A stretch of DNA of 64,000 bases from positions 1 to 64,000 of the forward strand of contig JBBPUQ010000006.1 in the NCBI GenBank assembly GCA_038501195.1. The letters are read 5' to 3'. The notes under the pieces were generated by a model. That model was not told where the DNA came from. It saw only the letters and a program-made list of their open reading frames with translations, and made no database searches. Source of the DNA: Nemania diffusa (Eukaryota; Ascomycota; Sordariomycetes; Xylariales; Xylariaceae). Positions 1-10,740 of the stretch are shown here, piece by piece. The position numbers and the translations under genes are program-made. The number at the start of each line of letters is the position of its first letter. Positions within the stretch are counted from its first letter, which is position 1.

Positions 1-139
1 CCTAACCCTAACCCTAACCCTAACCCTAACCCTAACCCTAACCCTAACCCTAACCCTAACCCTAACCCTAACCCTAACCCTAACCCTAACCCTAACCCTA
101 ACCCTAACCCTAACCCTAACCCTAACCCTAACCCTAACC
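1..139. repeat. Telomere repeat array (CCCTAA)n
   Basis: About 23 perfect tandem CCCTAA units begin at the first base and stop at 139, before CGACCCCACG. The C-rich strand reads 5' to 3' inward, the orientation of a left chromosome end. TTAGGG-type repeats are found in most filamentous fungi, animals and many other eukaryotes, so the repeat alone does not fix the organism. There are no degenerate units inside the array. Confidence 0.98.
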
Positions 140-900
140 GACCCCACGCCCTTAAACCATAACTTCAACCACATTTTCCACTTTTATACAACAACTTTAT
201 TTATAACAACATTGCACACTTTTAAACCATAATATACACTATTAACATGTTATATTTTTAAATTATAACTTAAATTATATTGTATATTTTTAAACTATAA
301 TTTAACTTATTTATATTTCACATTTTTAAATTATAATTTAATTTATTTTTATTTTATATTTTTAAACTATAATTTAACTTATTTATATTTTATATTTTTA
401 AATTATAACTTAAATTACATTTTATGTTTTTTAATTATAACTTAACTTATATTTTATATTTTTAAACTATAATTTAATTTATTTATATTTTATATTTTTA
501 AACTATAACTTAAATTTTATATTTTTAAATTATAATTTATTTTATTTATATTTTACATTTTTAAACTATAACTTAAATTACATTTTATGTTTTTTAATTA
601 TAATTTAATTTATTTATATGTTATATTTTTAAATTATAACTTTAATTACATTTTATGTTTTTAAATTATAACTTAAATGATATTTTACGCTTTTAAACTA
701 TAATTTAAACTATTTATATTTTATATTTTTAAACTATAACTTGATTTACATTGTATTTTTTTAAACTATAACTTGAATGATTTATATTTTATATTTTTAA
801 ATTATAACTTTAATTACATTTTACTTTTTTCAATTATATTTTAAATTATATTTTATATTTTTAAATTATATTTTTAATTATAATTATAATAAAACTTTAA
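140..900. repeat. Telomere-adjacent degenerate satellite, ~30-40 bp unit
   Basis: A core of the form TTTTTAAAYTATAAYTTAA recurs roughly 18-20 times at about 30-40 bp spacing (near 256, 286, 325, 356, 396, 456, 496, 555, 655, 685, 725, 795). The first copy, at about 150-181, reads CTTAAACCATAACTTCAACC and is much richer in C. Later copies differ from it mainly by C to T, for example AAACCATAA becoming AAACTATAA. The array decays into plain AT-rich DNA by about 900. Confidence 0.85.
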
Positions 901-1500
901 TGTTAATTTTATTTTATCTTTTTATTTTTAATTATATATTATGTTTTTAACATTATGTTTTTAACTTTATTTTAAATTTTTAAATTATATTTATAATTAT
1001 AATTGTTTTTTACATTTTTAAACTTTAATTATATTTTTATTTTAAATTATAACTATAATGAAATTATTATATTAATTATATTTTATTTTTTTAAACTATA
1101 ATTTTATTTATATTTTAATTATATTATATATTTTTATATTATAACTTAAACTATAATTTAATATTAATTTGTTTTAATTTATTTAAAATAATTTAAAAAA
1201 AAGAAATATTTATAAATTTATATAATATAATTTACAATTAAAAAATAATTTTAATTAATATTTAAAATAATAAAATTTTTTTTTTTTTAATAAAAATTTT
1301 TATATTAATAAAATAACTCTTTATATATATATATATATATTTTTATAAAATTATTATATTAATTTTATTATTTTAAACATTTTAAAATTATAAACAAATA
1401 AGTTTTTATATATATTTTTATATATTAAATAATTAATAATATAATAACTAATACTTTTGATAATGTTTAATTTAAAAATTTTTAAAAACTATTTTTTAAT
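900..1500. other. AT-rich DNA without a visible feature
   Basis: Almost pure A/T with short homopolymers, including a (TA)n run at about 1322-1342. Stops are dense in every frame I looked at. It joins the satellite to the first ghost gene. Confidence 0.6.
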
Positions 1501-1502
1501 AA

Positions 1503-2420
1503 CTTTTTAAAATTGTACTGCATTATTAAAAAGTTGCTACTTTTTAATTAGTAAGACTTGAAAAACTTGTACTGCAGCTACTAATAAATAAAAAAGCGGA
1601 AAAAGAACTCTTTTTATAAAAAAACGTAAAAAAAGCGCAGCTAATAAACGCAATAAAAGACTTAGTAAGCAAGCGGTCGGGCTAGCTAGAGCTAACAACG
1701 AAGCGTACAAACGAGAGCGCGAACAGCACACCGATAATTCGCTCCGATTTAAACGAAGCTTTTTAAAAAGCTTTAAAGCATTTAGCTTTATATATAACTA
1801 AAAGCTTCTAAAAGTTGTGGGTGCAAATGCTTGCAACTATGCAAATAAGTAGCAGCAATAAACCACTGCTTTTTATAAGCAGCAAAAAAATACTAGTTAA
1901 GTTGGAGAGCAAACCGAGGACTTAAAAAAGCAAACTTTGCTAAGCATTATAAAAGCCGTTAATATAGCTTAAACAAAAAACAACGCTATAGCAGCTAAAA
2001 AGTTATATAGCAGCAATACAGTAGTAATATAAAAAAATGCAGTTCTAAAAAACGCTACGAAAAAGAAACAGGTTATATAAGCTTTTAGCAAAAAGTCGAA
2101 GCTACAAAAACGGGAGGTCGCAGTACTAATAAAAAGCGTACTAAAAAAACGCATACAAAAGGTTTATACAAATAAAGACTTATTGCAGCTGCTATGTAGC
2201 AAATACCTAAAAAGTACGTAGTATAAATAAAGTATACTTAAAAACAACGAAGCAAAATTGGCGTTTATTATAATCTACGTAAATAGCATAGCAGCAGCAA
2301 AAAAAATATGTAATAACAGCTTTTTATAAAAAGCCCAGCTATTAAACTGCGAGCTATTTGCATTAAAGCGCAAAATTATGCAATGTTTTACTATATTTTG
2401 TTACTAAATATAAGTTTTTA
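1503..2420 (+). pseudogene. Decayed ORF, unknown product (possible ORF1 of a LINE-like element)
   Basis: Reading codons that start at positions divisible by 3, this stretch gives natural-looking protein for about 300 codons, for example NSTPIIRSDLNEAF near 1725-1770 and AKSRSYKNGRSQY near 2090-2130. It is interrupted by roughly two dozen TAA/TAG codons, consistent with former CAA/CAG. The product is basic and helix-like, without a motif I recognise. It lies on the same strand as, and upstream of, the LINE-like segment at 3541, so it could be that element's first ORF; this is inference from position. Hydrophobic frames on the minus strand here look like shadows. No start codon can be assigned. 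Confidence 0.5.
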
Positions 2421-2577
2421 AGCTGTATCTTTTGTTTTTAATACTTATATATATACTATGCTTTATTACCAAGCTACTTCGGCTTTTTTTTTTGTTTATT
2501 TCTATATATATAAAACAGATTATATATTTTTTGGCATATTACTAACTAGACTGTTTGTGCTAATATTTTCTACAGCA

Positions 2578-2706
2578 GTAAAAAGGCAATTATAAAAAAA
2601 TCTATTAATTGTAGTTAGCAACAGAGATTTTATTTTTTATAATTTTCAAGTTATAATCCAAGTATTTTATAAGTTTAAGCTAAAATTAAAACTAAAATAG
2701 TAACAA
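2578..2706 (+). pseudogene. Short decayed coding tract between ghosts
   Basis: The frame starting at 2578 reads as plausible protein for about 43 codons (for example LLIVVSNRDFIFYNF) with one internal TAA and ends in TAG-TAA. It is in the same frame as the LINE-like segment at 3541 but separated from it by a stop-dense stretch. Family unknown; it may be a piece of the same plus-strand element. Confidence 0.35.
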
Positions 2707-2761
2707 AATGTTTGATTTTAAAACTTTGTAGTTAAAAACGCTTTATAATCTTAAGCTTAAT

Positions 2762-3077
2762 TGTATACTAAAGAAAAATTTGCGCAGTGTTTTTAACTGT
2801 TCCTGCAATTTTATAGCTAGGTCGTATTGTGGATTAGTTTTTAGTTTATAAGCTGGCTTATTTACTAAAACATCTACTAATAGCAAAGCTAGTAGTTTTA
2901 ATGTTAAATCGCTTATATAAAACCTTGCTTAAACTAAACTTTTATATTTAATCGATATTATTAGAAAGTGTAGTAACTTTTTAGCTAACGCTTACTTAAA
3001 AGATTTTATAAAAAGTCGCTTTACTGCTTGTTTTAGCTTTAATATACAAAAAAAATCTATTTAAGTTTAACTAAATA
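2762..3077 (+). pseudogene. Decayed ORF, unknown product (possible middle of the LINE-like element)
   Basis: The frame starting at 2762 is open for about 105 codons except for three TAA codons. It includes the 45-codon run that contains LLYLIDIIRKCSN and DFIKSRFTACFSF. It lies between the ghost at 1.5-2.4 kb and the LINE-like RT-linker segment at 3.54 kb on the same strand. In Tad-type elements the endonuclease domain sits there, but I could not find its catalytic motifs, so that reading is only positional. Confidence 0.4.
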
Positions 3078-3304
3078 TTTTTTTTATTACAGGATTTAAT
3101 ACCTAGGAGATTTATTAGTACAATAAACTAATAAATTTAAAACCTGAGCTTTTTAGCACTAGAATATTTTAAGCCTATATAGTTGTAACAAGCAGCTAAA
3201 CAATGTTAACAAAACAGTTATATTTTTGAATATATAAACTTTTTTAGCTACTGCATGCAACAAAGCTTATTTAAAAAAACAGTATTAATTTAAAAAACAA
3301 AATA

Positions 3305-3490
3305 TCAAATAGTAGTATTTAAAAAACCACTATATAAAAACATTATTTAAAACAATATAAGTTTAAACTTTAATATTCTAGATTGCTTATTATAACGCAC
3401 TTTTAACAAAAAGATACTAAATAGTAGCATTTAAAAAACTACTATATAAAAACACTACTTAAAACAATATAAGTTTAAACTTCAATATTT
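3305..3490. repeat. Direct repeat, two ~72 bp copies
   Basis: The segment at about 3305-3376 (CAAATAGTAGTATTTAAAAA through AACTTTAATATT) recurs at about 3418-3490 with transitions such as CCACTA to CTACTA. The copies are about 113 bp apart start to start and sit just before the LINE-like segment. Confidence 0.7.
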
Positions 3491-3540
3491 TAAAAATACT
3501 TAAACTATAAATTTCAACTGTGTTGTTAAAGTTTATAAAA

Positions 3541-4014
3541 AACACTATTTTGTAAACGCTAGCGCAAAAAATAACGTAAGCGCAAAAGCACAGCTAAAAA
3601 CATGTGCTAGCCAAAGCATCAAAAGATTCAAAGTTGTTATAAGAACTAGCTAAGTAAGCAAGATCGGCTTACGAACCAACGCCCGAAGTAGCAGCGATCC
3701 CGCCGCTATTTAGGGTCGAGAACGAGCCAGTAGTTGCAAACACATTCGAAAAAAAAGCAGCGCTACTAGCTGATCGCCTTTTTCCGGCGCTACAAGTAGA
3801 CCTATTAGATATACTTAGCAGAAACCTTGTATATAACAGCTATTAACAGTTTGAAATAAACGCTACTACAAACGAGTAAAATATAGCAGCTTTAATTTAC
3901 ACGCTAGCGCTTTAAAAAGCTTCAAGCAGCGATTTGCTGTTTAAAGTAAAAGTAAATTATACAAGTACTAGCAGTAAAATAGCAGCTAAATAGCGGAATA
4001 AAGTTAAAGCTTAG
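3541..4014 (+). pseudogene. Decayed Tad/LINE-like non-LTR retrotransposon, endonuclease-RT linker region
   Basis: In the frame starting at 3541 the translation resembles the region between endonuclease and reverse transcriptase of fungal Tad-type LINEs. In order it shows IPPLFRVENEPV (about 3697-3732), then KKAALLADRLFPALQVDLLD (about 3751-3810), matching the family pattern K-A-x-x-L-x-x-x-F-F-P-x-x-x-x-x-D-L-x-D-I. Next comes FEINATTNE (about 3853-3879) and ALIYTLAL-stop-KASSSDLL, which resembles the 'It-x-x-E-x-x-x-a-I ... K-A-P-G-x-D-g-i' entry into RT. Internal stops are TAA or TAG (3640, 3655, 3850, 3880, 3913, 3994), as expected from CAA/CAG mutation. It breaks off after about 4014 in AT-rich DNA, so the RT catalytic domain is absent. 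Family recognition is from memory of the pattern and needs a profile search. Confidence 0.6.
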
Positions 4015-4740
4015 TTTTATTAATTTTTAAGTTTTTATTTTAACATAAAAAAAATCTTTTTTTTTTATATAATAATAATAATTAAAATATTAAATAATTA
4101 TTATAATAACAATATTATTATTATTACTTCTTTTATATAAAGTTATTATATAAATCAGCATATTATTTTGTAGTTATTTTGCTTTTAAAAACATTTTTTT
4201 TTGAAAATGTATACTAAATTAGCTAAAAAATAAAATTCTAAACACTATTTTTTAAAAAACGATTTAGTCCATAATTTACAAAAGTAATATTATAATCATT
4301 TTAGTTGTTTAAAAAGTAATTGTTGAAAAAGTTTTCTAAACAATAATAAAATCAGATTGTTACTCTCTTAAGAAAATGTTGTAAAGTCTAGAAAAATTTT
4401 ATTTTATTTGTAAAAAAAAAAACCCAAAATTAAATATATTTGCTAACCCTTTTTGCTTTTGCTTTAAAAAACAACAGTTTTTAAATGATTTATTTATAAA
4501 AAATAATAATTAAATAGCGAAAATAACAGAAGTATTAATAACCTTTATCGGTTATTTTTATATTATCAACTTTTATATATGCTATAATTTGGTTTTAAAA
4601 ATATAATTAAAACTTAATGTAATGTTTTTTTGTTTTTACAAGCAATAAATACTATTTATATCACTTTAGTATAACAAGTATATATATATATCAATGTTTT
4701 TATATAAGTATTACTATATATAGTACTAAATATAAAACTT
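4015..4740. other. AT-rich intergenic DNA
   Basis: No coding tract, tandem repeat or RNA gene seen. It contains runs of TA and ATAATAATAAT, for example about 4068-4125. Confidence 0.5.
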
Positions 4741-4963
4741 AAACAATAAGTAGTAACTGCTTTTTATAAAAAGTAAGTGTGCACTTATCTTTAAATACAA
4801 GTAATATATTTACAGTACTTAAATATATCTTTGCACCTGCTTTAACCTCGGCAATTCCCATTTTAATTAAGCCGCTTTTAACTTTTAGCCTACTTTTTCT
4901 ACCTCGCTTACCTTTATCACTTTTACTACCTCCATCATTTTTACTACTTTTACTATCTAGTTT
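4741..4963 (-). pseudogene. Stop-free basic, Gly/Ser/Lys-rich tract
   Basis: On the minus strand about 75 codons are open from 4963 down to 4741. They begin KLDSKSSKNDGGSKSDKGKR, followed by a basic stretch and then GIAEVKAGAKIYLSTVNILL. The hydrophilic, charged composition looks like a real protein tail; the plus strand reads as a run of Leu/Phe/Pro and is probably the shadow. No family recognised. It may continue the minus frame at 5124-5429 after a frameshift near 4970. Confidence 0.5.
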
Positions 4964-4984
4964 CTATATTTTACTTTACAACTA

Positions 4985-5448
4985 TATTTATTACTACTAT
5001 AGCTTTATAAAAGCTATTTACTTCTTTTATTATTGTTATATCCTCTAGTACAAAAAGAACAACGAAGTTGCACTGTATTTTTTTATCTTTAGACTTATTA
5101 AGTTAATAAAATAATAGATGTAGTTACAGCGCAGCTATTAATGAAACTACTTCTTTTAAACCTATATAGAGCTCCGATATACCACTTTTATCCCGGATAA
5201 AAAGCAGCATACCAAAGACTAGTCTTTTTACTAGCGTGTTTATAGCTTCAAATAAAAAAAGGCTTTGTACCGATAATAATACAGACAGTACTATAGTTAC
5301 ATGCTTTAAACGTTTTATAATAGCTTTTAAAACTAAAGTTAACTTTACTGAACTTTCTATGCTGCATATACTAATATGCTGTAGCAACTGCAAAAGTAAT
5401 ATATATAAAGCAGCAATTTGTAACAACATCGGAAACAGCAGCTAAATA
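4985..5448 (-). pseudogene. Candidate decayed ORF, amphipathic helical product
   Basis: A minus-strand frame is stop-free for 101 codons from 5429 to 5124 and ends DKSGISELYIGLKEVVSLIAAL-like at the stop; only two or three TAA codons separate it from a further readable stretch down to 4985 (for example NKSKDKKIQCN). Leu/Val/Ile/Lys spacing suggests amphipathic or coiled helices. It overlaps a plus-strand frame that also reads well (5101-6490), so one of the two must be a shadow and I cannot decide by eye. Function unknown. Confidence 0.35.
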
Positions 5449-6490
5449 AAAGCGTGCTACAAATACGATAGCCTACAACATATTTACAAAAACTGTCCTA
5501 GTTGTTAGCAAAAAAAAAACTTTATATATTTAATTTTAAACTAAAAAAACAAAAGCTCTATAAAATATTTACTAAACTTAAAACAAGTAATATTATTAAA
5601 ATTTTGCTAGCTAAACTCGGGGTATTATAACAATTAAATCGTTGCCCTACCGCATTCCTCCATTTATACTAAACAAACAAAAAATCTTAGTAGTTATAAA
5701 AACGGAATTTTACAACCTGGTTTAACGCTAGGCTATATTATGCTCATTTTATAGAACATATTTTAAACAAGCAAAAAGCTTAAATTTAATAACATCAAAA
5801 AACGTTGTAAAAACTGCTATAATATTAGCTATTTAGTATATATCTGCACTTTAATTTGCAAATATTACAAAAGCAACAATTACAAAACAATGTTTTGTAA
5901 TAATAAAATTAAAGTATGTTTTTGCTAAAAATATTTATAGTATCGCTTTTATAAATATAGTAAGATTTGCTAATACTATATTTGTAAAAATGGCTAGCTT
6001 ATAGCATACTTGATTAAAAACTGCCTCTGCAGTTGTTATTACTGCTTTAAGCCGACTTATAAAATAGGCTAATGCAAGGACATCTTATAAACAAAAAGCT
6101 AGAAATGTTCAAAATGTTTACTAAAAACTTACTACTTTTTTATTATTTACAATATATGTTTTGTAGCTAACTATAAGTTATATATCAAGTGCAAAAATTA
6201 TTATTGTAAGTGTAATTGAACGCTTAGTTTTAACAAAGTATTTAAAAAGTAAAAAATAGCTAAATACAAATGCTAATAAAAAGTAAGCCTCGATAGCGTT
6301 AAAACTAAAAAATACTTGAACTTTATATATAAAAACGATAGTTTTTATAATATAACAACTACAACTAAATTAACGAGCAGCTAGTTAAATATAAACTTTT
6401 TTAAAACTTTAATAGCGACTTAGCTACAACTTTATTGTTTGATATTTCTAGTTTTATAAAAGAAACCGGCTAGCTACTTACTAAGTATTT
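5101..6490 (+). pseudogene. Decayed Cys-rich ORF (~460 codons), zinc-finger-like pattern
   Basis: Codons starting at 5101 stay readable for about 460 codons with roughly two dozen stops, almost all TAA/TAG (one TGA at 6223). The longest clean run is 5170-5442 (91 codons). Cys pairs recur: ILICCSNCK (about 5368-5394), KNCPSCQ-like (about 5491-5508), KKRCKNCY (about 5800-5823), NCLCSCYYC (about 6019-6045) and KCSKCL (about 6103-6120). A middle piece reads VALPHSSIYTKQTKN. The product could be a multi-zinc-knuckle or Cys-cluster protein of a mobile element. Caution: surviving C after G inflates TGC codons, and a minus frame competes at 5.1-5.45 kb. Confidence 0.45.
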
Positions 6491-7220
6491 AGTAACCCGG
6501 TTTAAAAACTATAAACTTTTAGTTTATAAAGTTGAGTGGTTATAACAGTAGTTGTAAAAATAGCTGTAAAAAGTTTACGAAAACCTGCTAAGCTTTTGTT
6601 AAATGATTTAAAAGTTTTAGTTTTAGTTGTATAACTAAGTAGTATGCAGCTACTGCAAAATAGTTGCTAAGGGCTAATAAAAGCTCTGCTTTTAGCACTT
6701 TACAGGTTTAACTAGGTTGAAAAGTTGGAAAAACTTAACTGTTTTAAAAAAATTAACAGCTTTAAAAGCTAGCTTTTTTTTAAAACTTTACTGACTTAAC
6801 TAATTAAAAAAACTTAACTGCTTTAGAAGTTATTTCTATTTTTATACTTAGAGCTTTAAAGGGTTTTAGCAGCTAAAAAGCTTTAACTACTTTTATAGTA
6901 CAGACTAGCTTCGAAGCTTTTACTAAGCACTGGCTTAATAAATTAGTTGTTAATAGCTTTATTTTGCTTATTTTTTTTTTAGTCTTTTAAAGACGAAGCA
7001 CTAGTAAAAAGGGTACTTTATTAAGTAACAAAGTAATAATATTTTATAGTGTAGTTATATTTATAAATTTAGCTATATATATAGTATTTTTGGCTTTTTT
7101 TTATATATTTAGAAAATTAAAAGTTAATTAGTCTATATATTGAGCTTTATACTACCCCTTTTTTTCTAGCTGTTATAAAATTTTTATTTTTTTTATAATT
7201 TCTTATTTTAATATATATCG
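6491..7220. other. Coding-like fragments and AT-rich DNA, nothing assignable
   Basis: Moderately AT-rich with scattered AGCTTTTA and AACTGCTTT words like those of neighbouring ghosts. I found no frame readable for more than a few tens of codons and no clear repeat. Confidence 0.4.
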
Positions 7221-7586
7221 ACTTTTGTTTATTTTTTGCGCTTTATTAATTATACGAAAAAATTATAAGTTAAATATGTGCAGAATAAAAAACAAGTAGT
7301 ATAAAAACAAAGCTAAGTTTGTAAAAAAAAAAAAAAAATAACTGCAATTAAGTCTTACTTGTAAACAAAACTTGATTGCAGTTAATGCTGCAGTTAAAAT
7401 TTGAACTTAGGTTTTCGCTATAAAGTTACAAGTGTTACTGTTATATTACTAAAACTTGTTTGTTATATTATATAGCAGTAAAATAAACTTATATACTGTG
7501 TAGTTTGTATTAACTTTAGCTTGTTTTTTGTGCTTTATTAATTGTACAGTGAAATCATAAGTTAAATATACGCGAAATAAAAATTT
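7221..7586. repeat. ~70 bp direct repeat pair, ~297 bp apart
   Basis: The sequence around 7221-7290 (GCGCTTTATTAATTATACGA, then AAATTATAAGTTAAATATG) recurs around 7518-7586 with GTGCTTTATTAATTGTACAG and AAATCATAAGTTAAATATAC. Differences are mostly transitions. It could be two copies of a short dispersed element. Confidence 0.6.
7340..7383. repeat. Inverted repeat, 14 bp arms
   Basis: AACTGCAATTAAGT at 7340-7353 is the reverse complement of ACTTGATTGCAGTT at 7370-7383 except for one transition, with a 16 nt loop. It follows an A-tract of about 15. A stem-loop is possible; function unknown. Confidence 0.6.
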
Positions 7587-7589
7587 AAT

Positions 7590-8220
7590 GTTTAAAACTC
7601 AAAAACAAAAAACAGTTGTTACTAGTGATTTTAATTGCCCACTGTTAGCTGCAGAACAAGCTAAAAAAAGCTAAAAGTAGCAAATTAGTAACCGTTGAAC
7701 CAAGCTATAACAGCTAAAATGCTGTAAATATTACAAACCAAACTAGCGCTACTAACAACTGTTTTAATAAATGTATGCCTTTTTCAAAAATAGCACCGAA
7801 AAAATAACACTGATGCTATAGCTAAGTTATACAAAATGTTACAAACGCTACAGATGTTTTAACAACCTGTATTTACATTATATATAATTTTAGTTAATAT
7901 ATTACGCAGTATAAGCGAGCAAATAAATAACTACTATAGCTAAAAAGTTTGTTTTATCTATATATATTTTTGCAAAAGTCAAAAATATAAATAAAAGCGC
8001 CAACATTGCCTATGTTAGTATCTTAAACTTTTATATCTGCTTTAGCTTTATTTATATATTCAGTCTTTTAACTTTACTACACTATTGAATAAACTACAAC
8101 TAGTTTTTACAATACTACTAAACATACAAAGTACAAAAGTCCTATTTGAAGTAGATACAAAGTTACAACTAGTAAAAAAATGTAATATATAAGTGTACTA
8201 TTAAGCTTTCTAACTATAAC
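7590..8220 (+). pseudogene. Decayed ORF, unknown product
   Basis: From about 7680 to 8220, codons starting at positions divisible by 3 read as plausible protein with about one stop per 20 codons, all TAA/TAG. Examples are NNTDAIAKLYKMLQTLQM near 7810-7865 and STKVLFEVDTKLQLVKKM near 8133-8190. Upstream, 7624-7670 reads better in a different frame (DFNCPLLAAEQAKKS), suggesting a frameshift or an intron boundary. Leu/Gln/Lys-rich and probably helical. No family recognised. Confidence 0.4.
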
Positions 8221-8329
8221 AAAAAAATAAAAAAAGCTATTTATATATATAACTGAAATGCTTAAGCTTTTTATTTTATATAATATATAAAGTAACTTTT
8301 TTACTTAGCATTTATTTATTTATTTATTA

Positions 8330-9275
8330 CTTGTATCTTTAGCTAGCTAAGCAGACTAAGCAATAAGTTTGCTATAAGTTAGCAACAGCTTAAAACAAGA
8401 AAAAAAAAAAAAGAAAAAGCTGCTTAATACATACCTTAAGCTAAAAACATACCTATAAAAGAGCCAAAACCGCTTTTACATTTAACTTTTAAATAATTCT
8501 CAGAATTTGCAAATTGTTAATGTTATAATCTATAAATAAAGCAAGTGTAAATATTACTTCTTTTTAACTAATGTATTTTTATGTTAAATTTTTTATAACA
8601 TTTTTAGCTTTAATATTATTACTTGCTACTTTTTTGTCAGTTTTAATGAAATAACATTAAAGTTAACTTATGCCAAGTTTTAACTTAAGTTTAACGTTAT
8701 AATTTAAACTAAAAGCTTATTAATTACAATCGAGTTTTACTAGCGGCTTGCTTGCTACCTTTTTTTAGTCAATTTATAACAAGTTAGCAACTACTTAAAA
8801 CAAAAAAAAAAAAAGAAAAAAAAGCTGCTTAGCACATACTTTAAGCTAAAAGCACGCTTATAAAAAAGCTAGAACTGCTTTTGCATTTAACTTTTAAATA
8901 ATTTTTAAAGTTTGCAAATTGTTAATATTGTTAATTATAATCGAGTCTTATTAGCAGCTTACCCGCTAGCTTTTTCTAGTTAATTTGCAGCAAGTTAACA
9001 ACTACCCAAAAAAAAAAAAAAAAAAAAGTAAAGCTGTTTAATATATACTTTAAACTGGAAGCACGCTTATAAAAAAGCTAGAACTGCTTTTGCATTCAAT
9101 TCTCAGATAATTTTCAAAGTTTATAAGTTGTTAATGTTATTAATTACAATTAAGTCTTATTAGCGGCTCGCTTACTACCTCTTTTTAGTTAATCTGTAGC
9201 AAGTTAGCAACTACTTAAAATAAAAAAAAAAAAAAAAAGTAAAGCTGCTTAATATTTACTTTTAGCTAAAACTAA
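8330..9275. repeat. ~208 bp tandem repeat with internal A-tract, about four copies
   Basis: Units start with TTAATTACAATCGAGTCTTA-like sequence near 8720, 8932 and 9139 and share AGCAAGTTAGCAACTAC, an A-tract of 12-19, AAGCTGCTTAATA and GAACTGCTTTTGCATT. A related, less regular copy lies at about 8340-8540 and a last partial unit ends near 9275. Another unit start recurs alone at about 9609. Copies differ mainly by transitions. The internal A-tract is reminiscent of short retroposed units but no tRNA-like promoter boxes were found. Confidence 0.75.
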
Positions 9276-9479
9276 AAATACAACTTGTAAAAAGTTAATA
9301 TTTTTTTTTTCTGCTACTAATACTTACAAACCTTATGTTTGATTTTTTTTTATAGCTGCAAAAAATACTGCAGCTATATCTAGCTAAATAATTGCTCAGT
9401 AAATTATACTAAAACTTATTAACTAAAATCAAGTTTTGCAAATTTTATATTTTAGTGTTATAGCACAAAAAAAAATATA

Positions 9480-9670
9480 AGCCAATAGCTAAAGCAGCAG
9501 TATTTGTTACATTTGCTACTGCTGACCTACGTTTTTTTGTTCTCGGTTTTTTAATAGTAAAAGAGGGACTAGAAAAGGGTCGCAAAGTTGTTAGTGTAAA
9601 AAATCTCTTATTAATTGTAATCGAGTCCTAAGAAATAGTATGTTTTTAAAACACACGCCCCTATGTTAAA
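9480..9670. other. Less mutated patch
   Basis: This stretch keeps contexts that are rare elsewhere, such as GACCTACG, TTCTCGG, GAGGGACTAG and GGGTCGC. No gene recognised. It ends with a stray copy of the 208 bp unit start. Confidence 0.4.
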
Positions 9671-9755
9671 AAGCTTGTTTTTATACATTTATAAGCTTTG
9701 TTTTGTTTTACTACAGTAGCTAGTTATGTTAACAAAGTATAAAGTAAGTAAATAA

Positions 9756-9965
9756 AATAAAAAAAAGCCGCAAAAAGCAGATAGAAATATAAATAAAGAA
9801 CAGATAAAAAAAAGCTGTAAAAAGCAAATAAAAAAAAGCTGCAAAAAGCTAAGCAGATAAAAAAAAGCTGCAAAATTCAGCTAAAATATATACAAATAAA
9901 AAGCAAATAAAAAAAAGCTATAAAAAGTAAATAAAAAAAATATAACTAAAAAACAGGCAAATAAA
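9756..9965. repeat. ~24 bp minisatellite
   Basis: About eight to ten imperfect copies of AAATAAAAAAAAGCTGCAAA-type units with variants GCTGTAAAAAGC and GCTATAAAAAGT. Differences are mostly C/T or G/A. Confidence 0.7.
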
Positions 9966-10129
9966 ATATAAATAAGAAATATTTATAAATAGAAAACGAT
10001 TATATAACAATTAAAAAAGTTATAAAACTTTTGTTTAAAATGTAAAATTATAATATATTGTAATAAAATAATTAAAAATAGTTTAAATTGTAAATAATAA
10101 AAAAAAAAGTTTGTATATGTATATATTTA

Positions 10130-10216
10130 GTAAAAAAAAAAGATAAAAAAAAAAAAAAAGAAAAGAAAAGAAAAAAAAGGAAAAAAGAAAAAAAAGAGGA
10201 AAAAAAAAGAAAATAT
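10130..10216. repeat. Homopurine tract
   Basis: About 85 bases almost entirely A and G on the plus strand, with GAAAAGAAAAG units, ending in GGGGGG. Such tracts can exclude nucleosomes or form triplexes; no role is shown here. Confidence 0.7.
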
Positions 10217-10740
10217 AAGGGGGGATATATTTTTTTGATTTTGTATTAACAAAAAATAAAGGTATTTAAATATTTATTGCTATACTTTTTAAAGTACAAA
10301 ACAAAAGCAGATATAAAACTTTAGCAAAAATAAAGCTTTATAGTACTTAAATATTAGTTTTATTAATAATGCATGTTATAATGTATTTTTTTTCTGTTAA
10401 AAAAAACGAAGTAAAAAAAATATAAAAAAAACAAAGCAATAGCAATATGCTTACTTTTTATGTTAATTATATATAGCAAATATAATGCAATATTGTTTAT
10501 ATTTTATTAAAAAAATAAATATAAAGTAAAAAATTTTACAAAGCAATCATATTTATTGCTTTTTTGCTATAAATATAGCAATTTTTATTTATTTATACTA
10601 TTAGTTTAGCTTAGTTTAAAATATTAACGCTTAATTTATTTTATACTAGCAGTTTAAACTTATTAAACTATAAAACTATTAGCTTTAACTGTAATATCTG
10701 ATTTTTTTACTAGTATATTTTTTTTTTTTTTGCTGCTTTT

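Noticed and set aside
1537..2154. Two hydrophobic minus-strand frames (64 and 61 codons)
   Set aside because: The plus strand reads as charged, natural-looking protein through the same DNA, so these are best explained as shadows of the plus ghost.
4779..5048. 89-codon plus frame rich in Leu, Phe, Pro and Tyr
   Set aside because: Its complement reads as a hydrophilic basic tract (4741-4963); the Leu-rich plus reading is probably its shadow.
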